A stretch of DNA of 64,000 nucleotides from Flavimaricola sp. Its GTDB lineage: Bacteria; Pseudomonadota; Alphaproteobacteria; Rhodobacterales; Rhodobacteraceae. Below the pieces are notes generated by a model. It made no database searches, was not told the origin of the DNA, and saw only the letters and a list, made by a program, of their open reading frames with translations. Each line of letters opens with the position of its first letter. The first letter of the stretch is position 1. Location of the stretch: the NCBI GenBank assembly GCA_029255105.1, contig JAQWWH010000064.1:1-64000 (forward strand). Direction: 5' to 3'. Made by a program: the position numbers and the translations under genes. Below, one piece after another: positions 37,990-46,886 of the stretch.

Positions 37990-38990
37990 AACAACCCTTT
38001 CCCTTCTCAGCCATCGTCGGCCAGGCCGAAATGAAGCGGGCCATGATCCTCACGGCCATCGATCCCTCTATCGGGGGGGTTCTGGTCTTTGGGGATCGGG
38101 GAACCGGCAAATCCACAGCCGTGCGGGCGCTTGCCGCTCTTCTCCCCCCGATTACGGCCGTGAAGGGGTGTCCCATCAACTCGGAAACCCCGGCGGGGGT
38201 GCCTGAATGGGCCGGGATCACGACCAAGCAAACGCATGAGACCCCGACGCCCGTCGTGGATCTGCCCCTTGGCGTGACCGAAGACCGGGTGACAGGTGCG
38301 CTGGACATCGAACGGGCGCTGACCCGGGGGGAAAAGGCGTTCCAGCCCGGCCTTCTGGCACGCGCCAACCGAGGCTACCTTTATATCGACGAGGTCAACC
38401 TGCTGGAAGATCACATCGTCGACCTGCTGCTCGACGTAGCCCAGTCGGGCGAAAACGTGGTGGAACGAGAGGGCCTGTCGATCCGCCATCCGGCCCGTTT
38501 TGTGCTGGTCGGATCAGGCAACCCGGAAGAGGGCGAATTGCGGCCACAGCTGCTTGACCGGTTTGGCCTGTCGGTCGAAGTGGCCTCGCCCAAGGATATC
38601 GAGGAACGGATCGAGGTCATTCGCCGCCGCGATGCCTACGAGACCGAGTACACGACCTTTATGCTGCGCTGGCAGGCTGAGGATGCAACGATTCGCGACC
38701 AGATCCTGCGTTCGCGTCAAACCTTGAAAAAGCTGGGGACGACTGACGATTCCCTGCGCGACGTGGCCAAGCTGTGCCTTGCCTTGGGGTCGGACGGCCT
38801 GCGGGGCGAGCTGACGTTGCTCAAGGCCGCGCGTGCCTATGCTGCATGGCGCGATGACACGGCACTGACCCGTGGCCATGTGCGCGATGTTGCCGCCATG
38901 GCCCTGCGCCATCGTCTGCGGCGCGATCCACTGGACGAAGCCGGAAGCGGCGCCCGCGTCGGGCGGATCGTGGAGGAGGTTCTTGGCTGA
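37986..38990 (+). CDS. bchI: Magnesium chelatase subunit I BchI
   Basis: BchI is the AAA+ ATPase that forms the hexameric motor with BchD and drives Mg insertion by BchH. The 334-residue product has Walker A GDRGTGKST, Walker B YLYIDEVNLL, the sensor segment GSGNPEEGELRPQLLDRFG (arginine finger region), and a helical C-terminal lid. The ATG at 37986 overlaps the crtA stop. The bchH partner is about 33 kb away in the bchFNBHLM operon. Confidence 0.97.
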   Translation: MKQPFPFSAIVGQAEMKRAMILTAIDPSIGGVLVFGDRGTGKSTAVRALAALLPPITAVKGCPINSETPAGVPEWAGITTKQTHETPTPVVDLPLGVTEDRVTGALDIERALTRGEKAFQPGLLARANRGYLYIDEVNLLEDHIVDLLLDVAQSGENVVEREGLSIRHPARFVLVGSGNPEEGELRPQLLDRFGLSVEVASPKDIEERIEVIRRRDAYETEYTTFMLRWQAEDATIRDQILRSRQTLKKLGTTDDSLRDVAKLCLALGSDGLRGELTLLKAARAYAAWRDDTALTRGHVRDVAAMALRHRLRRDPLDEAGSGARVGRIVEEVLG

Positions 38991-40656
38991 CCTCGCCACC
39001 CCCTTTGGCCGGGCGACAATCGCCCTTGCCTTGCTGGCGGTCGATCCAAAAGGGTTGGGCGGCATGGCCATACGCGCCCGCTCGGGTCCGGTGCGCGATG
39101 CCCTGACGGACATGTTTGGCGCCATCCCGCTGCCACGCACCCGGCTGCATCCGGCGGTGACGGATTCGGCGCTGTACGGTGGGTTGGATTTGTCAGCCAC
39201 GCTATCGTCGGACCATTTCGTGACCGAACGCGGCCTGCTGGCCAACCCGTCGGCCCTGGTTTTGGCCATGGCCGAACGGACGACATCAGAGCTGGCCGCC
39301 CGGTTGGCCCTGACCCTGGACGAAGGGCGGGGGCATTGCCTGATTGCCCTTGATGAGGGCTCCGAAGACGACGAAACCCTCCCTGCCGCGTTGGCCGAGC
39401 GGATGGCATTTGCCATCGACCTGAACGATGTGCCTCTGGGCGACGTCACAGGCTTTGGTCCCGACGCAGAAGAGTTGGAGGACGCGCGCGCCATGCTCGC
39501 AACGGTTCAGACCGGACCCGAGGATCTGGGGCGGATCGTAGGCCTTTGTGCCGATTTTGGCGTTGGCTCTGGCCGGGGGGCCTTGTTTGCCCTGCGCGCC
39601 GCACGGGCGAATGCCGCACTTGAAGGAAGGTCCAAGATTACAGATGAGGATATCGCCACCGGATGCGCCCTTGTCCTGTCGCACCGGGCCACCCAATTCC
39701 CCGCCCCGCAAGAGGACGAAACTGAAGAGCCGCCGCCGGACCCCAAAGCCGAAAGCGATGACCCCGACGATCAGGATCAGGACAGCCTTGAGTTGCCGGA
39801 CGAACTGCTGCTCGAGGCTGTCCGCGCCCTTATCCCCGACGACCTGCTTGCAAGGATCGCAGCCCAAAAGGCGCGACGTGGCAAGGGCAGCGGGACCGGG
39901 GCCAAGAAGAAGGGCAACCGACGGGGCAGGCCCCTGCCCTCACGGCCCGGTCGGCTGGGCGATGGCGCGCGGATCGACATCGTCGGCACCCTGCGGGCAG
40001 CGGCCCCCTGGCAGACCATCCGGGCCCAGGCCAGCCCCAAATCAGCGGGCCTATACATCCGCCCCTCGGACATACGCGTCAAACGGTACGAGGACCGGTC
40101 CGACCGGCTGTTGATCTTTGCGGTCGACGCTTCAGGCTCTGCCGCACTGGCCCGACTGGCCGAGGCAAAGGGCGCGGTCGAATTGCTGTTGGCACAGGCC
40201 TACGCCCGGCGCGATCATGTGGCACTTGTCGCGTTCCGGGGCACTGTTGCAGAGGTTCTTCTCCCGCCGACACGCAGCCTTGTGCAAACCAAACGGCGTT
40301 TGGCCAGCCTGCCCGGAGGCGGCGGGACCCCTCTGGCCGCCGGTCTGCAAGCCGCGCTGCACATGGCAGATCAGGCGGGGCGGCGCGGGCTGACACCGAC
40401 CCTTGCCCTGCTGACCGATGGACGGGCCAATATCGCCCTAGACGGCACAGCGAACCGCCCACTTGCTGCAGAAGACGCCCAGCGCGTTGCCCGTGGATTG
40501 CGCATGGCAGGGCTGGACGGGGTTGTCATCGACACCGGAAACCGGCCCGAAAAGGCACTTGAAAGCCTCGCCCAGACGCTAGGCGCGGCCTACCTGCCCC
40601 TGCCCCGTGCCAATGCCGAACGGCTGTCGCAGGCCGTTTCTGACGTTTTGGGCTAG
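38983..40656 (+). CDS. bchD: Magnesium chelatase subunit D BchD
   Basis: BchD is the AAA+-like platform subunit of Mg-chelatase. The 557-residue product has a degenerate AAA+ N-terminal module (about 1-230), an acidic proline-rich linker (EETEEPPPDPKAESDDPDDQ-type, about 240-270), and a C-terminal integrin-I/von Willebrand A domain with the metal-site motif DASGS (about residue 386) and LLTDGRAN. I start at a TTG at 38983 (ADLATPFGRATIA follows), just after GGAGGAGG; it overlaps the bchI stop by 8 bases. No ATG gives a sensible length. Confidence 0.95.
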   Translation: MADLATPFGRATIALALLAVDPKGLGGMAIRARSGPVRDALTDMFGAIPLPRTRLHPAVTDSALYGGLDLSATLSSDHFVTERGLLANPSALVLAMAERTTSELAARLALTLDEGRGHCLIALDEGSEDDETLPAALAERMAFAIDLNDVPLGDVTGFGPDAEELEDARAMLATVQTGPEDLGRIVGLCADFGVGSGRGALFALRAARANAALEGRSKITDEDIATGCALVLSHRATQFPAPQEDETEEPPPDPKAESDDPDDQDQDSLELPDELLLEAVRALIPDDLLARIAAQKARRGKGSGTGAKKKGNRRGRPLPSRPGRLGDGARIDIVGTLRAAAPWQTIRAQASPKSAGLYIRPSDIRVKRYEDRSDRLLIFAVDASGSAALARLAEAKGAVELLLAQAYARRDHVALVAFRGTVAEVLLPPTRSLVQTKRRLASLPGGGGTPLAAGLQAALHMADQAGRRGLTPTLALLTDGRANIALDGTANRPLAAEDAQRVARGLRMAGLDGVVIDTGNRPEKALESLAQTLGAAYLPLPRANAERLSQAVSDVLG

Positions 40657-40659
40657 GCT

Positions 40660-41514
40660 GTGCGCTGGCCACAGGACGCCGAGGGCTGGCCCCTGCGCGA
40701 ACATTCGCGCATGCAACTGCTGCGCCCCCACCGCTGGCACATTCAGGAGGCCGGGGAAGGCAAGACCCTGATCCTGATCCACGGAGCGGGCGGTGCCACC
40801 CAAAGCTGGAGGGGTCTGTTCCCGCTGCTGGCCCAATCCTATCACGTCGTATCCATCGACCTGCCCGGACAGGGGCTGACCCAAGCCGGATCGCGCAGCC
40901 GCTATGGGCTGGATGCGATGGCAGAGGATGTGTTGGCCCTGATCCGTGACAACGGCTGGACCCCCCGCACCCTCATTGGACATTCGGCTGGCGGCGCCAT
41001 TGCCCTGCGCCTCGCCGAATTGGGTGCGGTTCCGGATGGCTGCGTGATCGGGCTGAACCCAGCCCTCAGCAACTTCAAAGGGGTCGCGGGCTGGTTGTTT
41101 CCCATGCTGGCCAAGGTCTTGGCCCTGAACCCGTTTTCGGCAAGCCTGTTTACGGCAGCAGCCTCCGAATCCAGCGTGCGAAACCTGATCAAGGGGACAG
41201 GGTCAAAGCTTGATGAAGAGGGGATAGCCCTTTACCGCAAGCTGGCGACGGACCGGACCCATGTGGACGCGACCCTTGCCATGATGGCGCAATGGTCGCT
41301 GGATGGGCTGCTAAGCCGGCTTGGCGAGATCGCTTGCCCGGTTCACCTGATCGTCGGGACCAACGATCTGGCGGTCCCCCCAAAGACAAGCCGTGACGCC
41401 GCCCGCATCCTGCCCAATGCAACGGTGGTCGAGCTGCCCGGCCTTGGGCATCTGGCACACGAAGAGGACCCCGGCCAGATCGCAGACCTGATCCACACGA
41501 TCCTGCAGGGCTGA
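40660..41514 (+). CDS. bchO: Alpha/beta hydrolase BchO
   Basis: BchO is the alpha/beta-hydrolase gene that follows bchD in purple-bacterial clusters; a role with Mg-chelatase is presumed but not biochemically settled. The 284-residue product has the oxyanion motif LIHGAGGAT, the nucleophile elbow GHSAGG (serine about residue 108), and a C-terminal histidine in LPGLGHLAHEED. The start is GTG at 40660, 3 bases after the bchD stop. This is the right-hand end of the photosynthesis cluster; 130 bases without a gene follow. Confidence 0.93.
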   Translation: MRWPQDAEGWPLREHSRMQLLRPHRWHIQEAGEGKTLILIHGAGGATQSWRGLFPLLAQSYHVVSIDLPGQGLTQAGSRSRYGLDAMAEDVLALIRDNGWTPRTLIGHSAGGAIALRLAELGAVPDGCVIGLNPALSNFKGVAGWLFPMLAKVLALNPFSASLFTAAASESSVRNLIKGTGSKLDEEGIALYRKLATDRTHVDATLAMMAQWSLDGLLSRLGEIACPVHLIVGTNDLAVPPKTSRDAARILPNATVVELPGLGHLAHEEDPGQIADLIHTILQG

Positions 41515-41646
41515 AATCCCGCCAAGGCTGGTATGATACGCCCCGTCACCCTATCTCTGGCCTGCCTGAACATTGACAAGCGGCGCAGACTCAAGCCACT
41601 CGGTCCCCAATGCATCCGTCCCTTGTCCTGAAGAAGAAAGCACAGC

Positions 41647-42258
41647 ATGGCCAATCACCTTTATCACGGCGATCTACCCGATGGCCTGAACCTTGGGCCC
41701 ATCGTCGCGATTGATTGCGAAACCATGGGGCTGAACCCGCACCGGGACCGGCTGTGCCTGATCCAGATGTCGGGCGGCGATGGTGAGTGTCATCTTGTTC
41801 AGGTGGCCATCGGGCAGACCGAGGCGCCGAACCTTTGCGCTATGCTGACAGACCCAAACGTCCTCAAGCTGTTTCACTTTGGCCGGTTCGACATTGCCGC
41901 CCTTTACAATGCCTTCGGGGCGTTGGCGGCACCGGTCTACTGCACCAAGATCGCGTCCAAACTTGTCCGGACCTTCACCGACCGGCACGGGCTGAAGTAC
42001 CTTTTGAACGATCTCTGCGGTGTCGACATCTCAAAGCATCAGCAGCAAAGCGATTGGGGCGCCAAAACCCTGACAGCGGCGCAGCTTGACTACGCGGCAT
42101 CGGATGTCCTGTACCTGCACAAGCTGCGTCTTGCGCTAGACGCCATGCTCGCCCGCGAAGGCCGCACTGAAATGGCACAGGCCTGTTTCGAGTTCCTGCC
42201 TACCCGATCCAAGCTGGATCTGGCGGGCTGGCCCGAAATAGACATTTTCGCGCATTGA
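41647..42258 (+). CDS. rnd: Ribonuclease D-like 3'-5' exonuclease
   Basis: A 203-residue DEDDy exonuclease: motif I DCETMGLN, motif II HFGRFDIAALY, motif III YAASDVLYLHKL. It lacks the HRDC domains of full RNase D (about 375 residues), as is common for this short alphaproteobacterial form that lies before lptC. A role in tRNA or other RNA 3' trimming is family knowledge. Its stop overlaps the lptC start by one base. The ATG is at 41647. Confidence 0.88.
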   Translation: MANHLYHGDLPDGLNLGPIVAIDCETMGLNPHRDRLCLIQMSGGDGECHLVQVAIGQTEAPNLCAMLTDPNVLKLFHFGRFDIAALYNAFGALAAPVYCTKIASKLVRTFTDRHGLKYLLNDLCGVDISKHQQQSDWGAKTLTAAQLDYAASDVLYLHKLRLALDAMLAREGRTEMAQACFEFLPTRSKLDLAGWPEIDIFAH

Positions 42259-42857
42259 TGGACAGGCAAGGGAACCTTTACTCTCACTTCGTGGCGGGGC
42301 TGAAAGTGCTTTTGCCGCTGGGTGCCCTTGCCCTTTTGTCGACCATGTTTCTCTTTGCCAACGGACCGGAGCCAGACCCTGCGATCCCTTTCGCCGAGAT
42401 CGAGGCGATTGCCATCGACCCAAGGATCGGCGATCCGCACTTTGCCGGGATTGCTGACGACGGCTCTGTCATTTCGATCAACGCCAACGAGATCAGGCCC
42501 GATCTTGGTCAGCGGGATTCGTTCAGCGTCAACACCATACGGGCGATCATCGACGCGACCGATGGGAGCCGGGTCGAGATTACAGCCGGACAAGGGCAGA
42601 TCGAACCGCGTAGCAAGATCGCCCGTCTGACAGGCCTTGCCCGCGTCACAACCTCAAGCGGCTATGTCCTGGAAACCGCAGGCCTTGTCGCTGACCTCAA
42701 CAGCGGAACCGTGACTTCGATGGGCGCGCTTGAGGCGCAGGCACCTTACGGAGAATTCAGTGCCGGCGGTCTCGTGCTCTCGACCTCCCAGTCAGGGGAG
42801 GGATCGCAGATGGTTTTCAATGGCGGTGTCCGCCTGCTATACCAACCCCAACCATAA
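42258..42857 (+). CDS. lptC: LPS export system protein LptC
   Basis: LptC is a bitopic inner-membrane protein that passes LPS from LptB2FG to LptA. The 199-residue product has a short cytoplasmic end, one N-terminal membrane helix (GLKVLLPLGALALLSTMFLF), and a periplasmic beta-jellyroll domain. The ATG at 42258 overlaps the preceding stop (TGATG). The lptC-lptA-lptB order supports the assignment, since LptC sequences are weakly conserved. Confidence 0.9.
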   Translation: MDRQGNLYSHFVAGLKVLLPLGALALLSTMFLFANGPEPDPAIPFAEIEAIAIDPRIGDPHFAGIADDGSVISINANEIRPDLGQRDSFSVNTIRAIIDATDGSRVEITAGQGQIEPRSKIARLTGLARVTTSSGYVLETAGLVADLNSGTVTSMGALEAQAPYGEFSAGGLVLSTSQSGEGSQMVFNGGVRLLYQPQP

Positions 42858-42863
42858 GGACCT

Positions 42864-43355
42864 ATGACCGTGATGTTGCCTCGTCTGCCCGCGCTTGCCC
42901 TTCTGGTGCTGATCCCGTTTCAGGCCGCCGCGCAAACCAACATCGCCTTGGGCGGAATCACCGCTGATCCCACCGCTCCGGTCGAGATTACGGCCGATCA
43001 GTTGACTGTCGATCAGGACAGCCGAAGTGCCACCTTCAGCGGCAGCGTCCTGATCGGGCAGGGGAGCCTGCGGGTTTCGGCCGAAACGGTCGAGGTTGTC
43101 TATGACGAACTGACCGGCCAGATCGCAAGATTGACAGCATCGGGCGGCGTGACCTTTGCCACCGAGACCGAGGCGGCAGAGGCCCAGAATGCCGTCTACG
43201 ACCTTGTCGCCAGAGAGTTGACACTGACTGGCGATGTCCTTTTGACCCAAGGGAACAGCGCCCTGTCAGCCGAAAGCATGGTCGTGAACCTTCAGACAGG
43301 GACAGCCCGCATGGATGGCCGGGTCAGAACGGTGTTCGAGCAAGGGGCCAACTGA
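42864..43355 (+). CDS. lptA: LPS export periplasmic protein LptA
   Basis: LptA polymerises as a beta-jellyroll bridge carrying LPS across the periplasm. The 163-residue product has a signal peptide (ALALLVLIPFQAAAQ, cleavage after AAA-Q), then the OstA-like domain: PVEITADQLTVDQDSRSATFSGSV is cut here to its key DQL/SATF features, followed by the expected repeating beta-strands. It lies 6 bases after lptC and overlaps lptB by one base. Confidence 0.92.
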   Translation: MTVMLPRLPALALLVLIPFQAAAQTNIALGGITADPTAPVEITADQLTVDQDSRSATFSGSVLIGQGSLRVSAETVEVVYDELTGQIARLTASGGVTFATETEAAEAQNAVYDLVARELTLTGDVLLTQGNSALSAESMVVNLQTGTARMDGRVRTVFEQGAN

Positions 43356-44119
43356 TGGCCGACCAGAACACGACGCTTACAGTGCGCGAAGGCCAGGCGG
43401 GCCTAAGGGTCAACAACCTTTCCAAAAGCTATCGCAAGAGGCCGGTGATCCGCGACGTCAGCCTGTCGCTTGACCGAGGCGAAGTTGTCGCCCTGCTTGG
43501 CCCCAACGGATCGGGCAAGACGACCTGCTTTTATGCCATCGCAGGGCTGGTGATGCCAGAAGGCGGCCAGGTGATGGTCGATGGCCGCGACGCGACTTTG
43601 CTACCGATGTATCGCAGGGCGCGGCTTGGTATCGGCTACCTTCCCCAGGAAATGTCGATCTTTCGCGGACTTTCGGTTGAAAACAACATCCTGTCGATTC
43701 TTGAGATTGCCGAACCAGATCACAGCACCCGGCGCGAGCGGCTGGAAGAACTGTTGTCCGAATTCGCCATCGAGCATCTGCGTCGTGCGCCTGCGCTTGC
43801 CCTGTCGGGCGGTGAACGGCGCCGGGTCGAGATTGCCCGATGCCTCGCCGCCGGGCCAAGGTATGTCCTGCTGGACGAACCATTCGCTGGCGTCGATCCA
43901 ATCGCGGTTGGCGAAATCAGATCGCTGGTATCCGACCTGAGCGACCGGGGCATTGGCGTGCTGATCACCGATCACAATGTGCGCGAGACCCTCGAAATCG
44001 TAGATCGCGCCTATATCCTGCACGACGGCAAGGTCCTGATGTCCGGCACCGCGGATGAGGTGATCCGCGATGAGAACGTGCGCAGGGTATATCTGGGGCA
44101 GACCTTTCGTGTGAACTGA
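43355..44119 (+). CDS. lptB: LPS export ABC transporter ATPase LptB
   Basis: LptB is the cytoplasmic ATPase of the LptB2FG extractor. The 254-residue product has Walker A GPNGSGKTT, signature LSGGERRRVEIAR, Walker B YVLLDEPFAGVDP and the H-loop TDHNVRET, which is the LptB-type ending. The ATG at 43355 shares a base with the lptA stop. In many proteobacteria rpoN follows; here a 241-base gap leads straight to hpf. Confidence 0.96.
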   Translation: MADQNTTLTVREGQAGLRVNNLSKSYRKRPVIRDVSLSLDRGEVVALLGPNGSGKTTCFYAIAGLVMPEGGQVMVDGRDATLLPMYRRARLGIGYLPQEMSIFRGLSVENNILSILEIAEPDHSTRRERLEELLSEFAIEHLRRAPALALSGGERRRVEIARCLAAGPRYVLLDEPFAGVDPIAVGEIRSLVSDLSDRGIGVLITDHNVRETLEIVDRAYILHDGKVLMSGTADEVIRDENVRRVYLGQTFRVN

Positions 44120-44304
44120 CTGTTGCCAAAAACAACCTGCACAGGATCATTGACAACTACGGGTCGTGTAAGGCGAAATGGAGGGGATGAGAGTCATTGG
44201 TCATCCTTGCCAAAAGAACCTGCCGGGCGTCTTTGTCCGATCTCCTAAAGCACTGACCGAATATACCAATTCATCAATTCCCATCGCTGCGACTCATCTG
44301 CGAC

Positions 44305-44321
44305 CAAAGCAATTTGCTTTG
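44305..44321. other. Inverted repeat in the lptB-hpf gap
   Basis: CAAAGCA-ATT-TGCTTTG, 7-base arms, 39 bases before the hpf start. It could be an operator or an untranslated-region hairpin. The rest of the 241-base gap (44120-44360) shows nothing I can identify. Confidence 0.3.
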
Positions 44322-44360
44322 CCGTCATGAATCCTTGCGACTAACTGAAGAGGAAACGAG

Positions 44361-44936
44361 ATGCGCTACCAGATCAGCGGAAAGCAAATCGACATCGGTG
44401 AGGCCCTCCAAACCCACGTCAAGACAGAGTTGGGCGAAACTGTCGACAAGTATGCCGGTCGGCCAACCGAAGCCTATGTCGTCTTTTCCCGTAGCGGGCA
44501 TGAGTACGTCTGCGAAACGGTAGTGCACTTGTCCACGGGCCTGACGGCTCAGGCGACGGGCCGGGCCAATGAAATCTATGCTGCTTTCGATGCCGGGTGC
44601 GAAAAAATGGGCAAACAGCTGCGCCGCTACAAGCGACGGTTGAAGGACCACCACAAGGCCCGACCAGACCCGGTTGAACTTTCGGACGCAGGCTCGTATA
44701 TCCTCGCCGCAACACAGGACGAGGACGAGTCCGGGGCAGCCCCCGATAGCCCGATCATCGTTGCGGAGTTACAAGCAAAGATCCCCTCCCTGTCGGTGGG
44801 GGAAGCGGTGATGCAGATGGAATTGGCACACGCGCCGGTTCTTGTATTCCGCAATGAGAAGAGCAGCGAGATCAACGTCGTCTATAGGCGAGAAGACGGA
44901 AACATCGGCTGGATTGATCCAAGGGCAGCCGGCTAA
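44361..44936 (+). CDS. hpf: Ribosome hibernation promoting factor, long form
   Basis: Long HPF binds the 30S decoding region and dimerises 70S ribosomes into inactive 100S particles in stationary phase. The 191-residue product has an N-terminal S30AE/YfiA domain (RYQISGKQIDIGEALQ, basic RRYKRRLKDHH about residues 90-100), an acidic linker, and the C-terminal dimerisation domain with PVLVFRNEKSSEINVVYRR. The ATG at 44361 follows GAGGAAACGAG. The hpf-ptsN order is typical of alphaproteobacteria. Confidence 0.93.
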   Translation: MRYQISGKQIDIGEALQTHVKTELGETVDKYAGRPTEAYVVFSRSGHEYVCETVVHLSTGLTAQATGRANEIYAAFDAGCEKMGKQLRRYKRRLKDHHKARPDPVELSDAGSYILAATQDEDESGAAPDSPIIVAELQAKIPSLSVGEAVMQMELAHAPVLVFRNEKSSEINVVYRREDGNIGWIDPRAAG

Positions 44937-44969
44937 CCGGGTGACAAGAGCAGACAGGACCTCGACGAC

Positions 44970-45434
44970 ATGCAACTGGCTGACATTCTCAAGGTCGACA
45001 GCGTAAAGCTTGTTGGCGCCACGAGCAGCAAGAAGCGCCTGTTTCACGACCTCGCAGACATGGCCGAGTCCATTTATGGCCTGAACCAGTCTACAGTTGT
45101 CGATGCTTTGATGGAACGTGAGGCCCTTGGGCCAACCGGTGTGGGACAGGGTGTTGCCCTGCCCCACGCGCGGCTTGCCAACATCGACAACGTCTGCGGG
45201 CTTTTCATACGGCTGGAACGTCCACTTGATTTCGATTCGGTTGATCGTCAGCCTGTCGATCTTGTGTTTGCCCTTTTTGCCCCGGCGGATGCTGGGGTGA
45301 ATCACCTCAAGGCGCTTGCCCTGGTGTCCAGGACCCTGCGTGACGCCAATATCAGGGCCAAGCTGCGGGCCAACGACGATCCTGCAACATTGCACACGAT
45401 CCTGACGGACACGACCGCTATTCAGGCAGCCTGA
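44970..45434 (+). CDS. ptsN: Nitrogen regulatory phosphotransferase EIIA(Ntr)
   Basis: PtsN is the output protein of the nitrogen-related PTS (PtsP-NPr-PtsN), involved in potassium, nitrogen and envelope homeostasis. The 154-residue EIIA type-2 domain has the active histidine in GVALPHARL (about residue 66) and the preceding REALGPTGVG. It lies 33 bases after hpf and converges on the sulfotransferase gene. Confidence 0.95.
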   Translation: MQLADILKVDSVKLVGATSSKKRLFHDLADMAESIYGLNQSTVVDALMEREALGPTGVGQGVALPHARLANIDNVCGLFIRLERPLDFDSVDRQPVDLVFALFAPADAGVNHLKALALVSRTLRDANIRAKLRANDDPATLHTILTDTTAIQAA

Positions 45435-45452
45435 TACCGGTTGTCGCCCACG

Positions 45453-46883
45453 TCAGGTCCAGTTGCCAAATCCGAATACTTCGTAGTCCCTCGGGTATGC
45501 ATCCCGAGCCGCACCCTCAAGTGCCGGATCATAGATCCCTTCAAGGACAGACCTGTGGGGATCCGTCGAAGCGGTGAGTGCTGGGGCATCGGGCCGGCCT
45601 ACCTGCTCTGCCAGTCGGAAAAGATCTTTCGCCAGTGTCTGTTCGCGAAGGATCATGTCGGGTGGGGCAAAACCTGCAAACCCCTGCAATAGGACCAGTT
45701 GGCTTGCCCATGCGGGATCAATGCGAAGGTGGGTCTGACCATTCAGGTTCGCCTTCACAAAAGTCAAAAAGACGCCAAAGGCCGCGCGGTGCGCCGCGAG
45801 ATCGTAGTCATCCCCAATCGCCCCCTCTGGCAGTGGTAGCGCGAACGACCGGCGCAGGCTCTGGCGCATCTCTGTAAAGGCACCGGGCCCATCGACCGGC
45901 AGGATATGGTCGCAGAAGGCTCCATGGGCGCGCGCCAGGGGGTGGCGCAAAACGGTAAAGCTGCGATGCCCGGGATGTTGCGTCATCCAGGTTCGCAAGG
46001 TCTTGTTGGTGAACCTGTCCCGCACATCTGCGCCATCGAGGGCTGCCAACCAATCAGCCACCGCCTTTTCCGGGCCAGAACGTACAGGCAGATACAGCAG
46101 CGGGGTTTTCGAGGCGGCAAGGTACGTCGGGATAGCGGGTCCGCGTCTTGGCTCGAAATTCGGGGTTCGGGTCAGGTTGAACCGATCAAGGCGGGCGAGC
46201 GCATCAACCATTTCGTCATAGTTGGCGACCTTAGAGTCGAGCGGTTCGGGGTTCTGTTTCTTGAGCTTTTTGTCGAGCCCTTCGATCCGGGCGGGTATGT
46301 CTAGCCAGGCCGCTAGTCCGTTCATGACCTCAAGGTCCTGGATGTCTTCATAGTCGACATAGAACGCCGTCTGGCCAGAGCGTTGGAGCGCACCCATGAT
46401 CCGCACCTGAAAGCCTTGCAAAGCGTCCAGATGGCGGGTGAATTCGGCGGCGTTGAACCGGACAGCCTGGGATTTGGCATGGGTGACATTGGTCAGTTTC
46501 CACTGGCCGGTCGCCGACGCGATCTTGCGGCTGACATAGCTGTCGATCGGGTTCCGGGTCAGTACGATCTTGGCGCAGCGTTTGTCGGCGAGGCACTGAT
46601 CCAGGACGCGAGGATCGTGGTCATTAAAAAAGCGGAACCCGGCGATCACCCCCGGACGGCCCATGCTTTCGGCCTTGATGCGATCAAGCAGAATGGTCGG
46701 GTTGGCATCGCGCGCCGACTGCGACACGCCAAGGATTTCGGTCTTGTCGGGATAGCCGATGAAATGGGGATTGAACGCCTCTCCCAGGCAGGACACCCCG
46801 TCAAAGGCATTCAGGTTCGATTCCAGGAAATTTGAACCTGTCCGCATTTCGGCAAACACGATGAAATAGTCGAACCGGGCCAT
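45453..46883 (-). CDS. Sulfotransferase-family protein with two PAPS-site-like motifs
   Basis: A 476-residue protein of the Stf0/NodH-like sulfotransferase group. The N-terminal half has the 5'-phosphosulfate loop RTGSNFLE (about residues 14-21) and a 3'-phosphate motif LTRNPIDSYVSRKIA (about 107-121). The C-terminal half repeats a 3'-phosphate-like LRHPLARAHGAF and may be a second, incomplete sulfotransferase domain. It is the last gene of a seven-gene minus-strand operon with glycosyltransferases and cysQ, so transfer of sulfate from PAPS to a surface glycan is the likely job. Acceptor unknown. Confidence 0.75.
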   Translation of the reverse strand: MARFDYFIVFAEMRTGSNFLESNLNAFDGVSCLGEAFNPHFIGYPDKTEILGVSQSARDANPTILLDRIKAESMGRPGVIAGFRFFNDHDPRVLDQCLADKRCAKIVLTRNPIDSYVSRKIASATGQWKLTNVTHAKSQAVRFNAAEFTRHLDALQGFQVRIMGALQRSGQTAFYVDYEDIQDLEVMNGLAAWLDIPARIEGLDKKLKKQNPEPLDSKVANYDEMVDALARLDRFNLTRTPNFEPRRGPAIPTYLAASKTPLLYLPVRSGPEKAVADWLAALDGADVRDRFTNKTLRTWMTQHPGHRSFTVLRHPLARAHGAFCDHILPVDGPGAFTEMRQSLRRSFALPLPEGAIGDDYDLAAHRAAFGVFLTFVKANLNGQTHLRIDPAWASQLVLLQGFAGFAPPDMILREQTLAKDLFRLAEQVGRPDAPALTASTDPHRSVLEGIYDPALEGAARDAYPRDYEVFGFGNWT

Positions 46884-46886
46884 GTT

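Noticed and set aside
44120-44360. rpoN remnant or small gene between lptB and hpf
   Set aside because: No open frame of meaningful length and no RpoN motif; only a short inverted repeat is visible.
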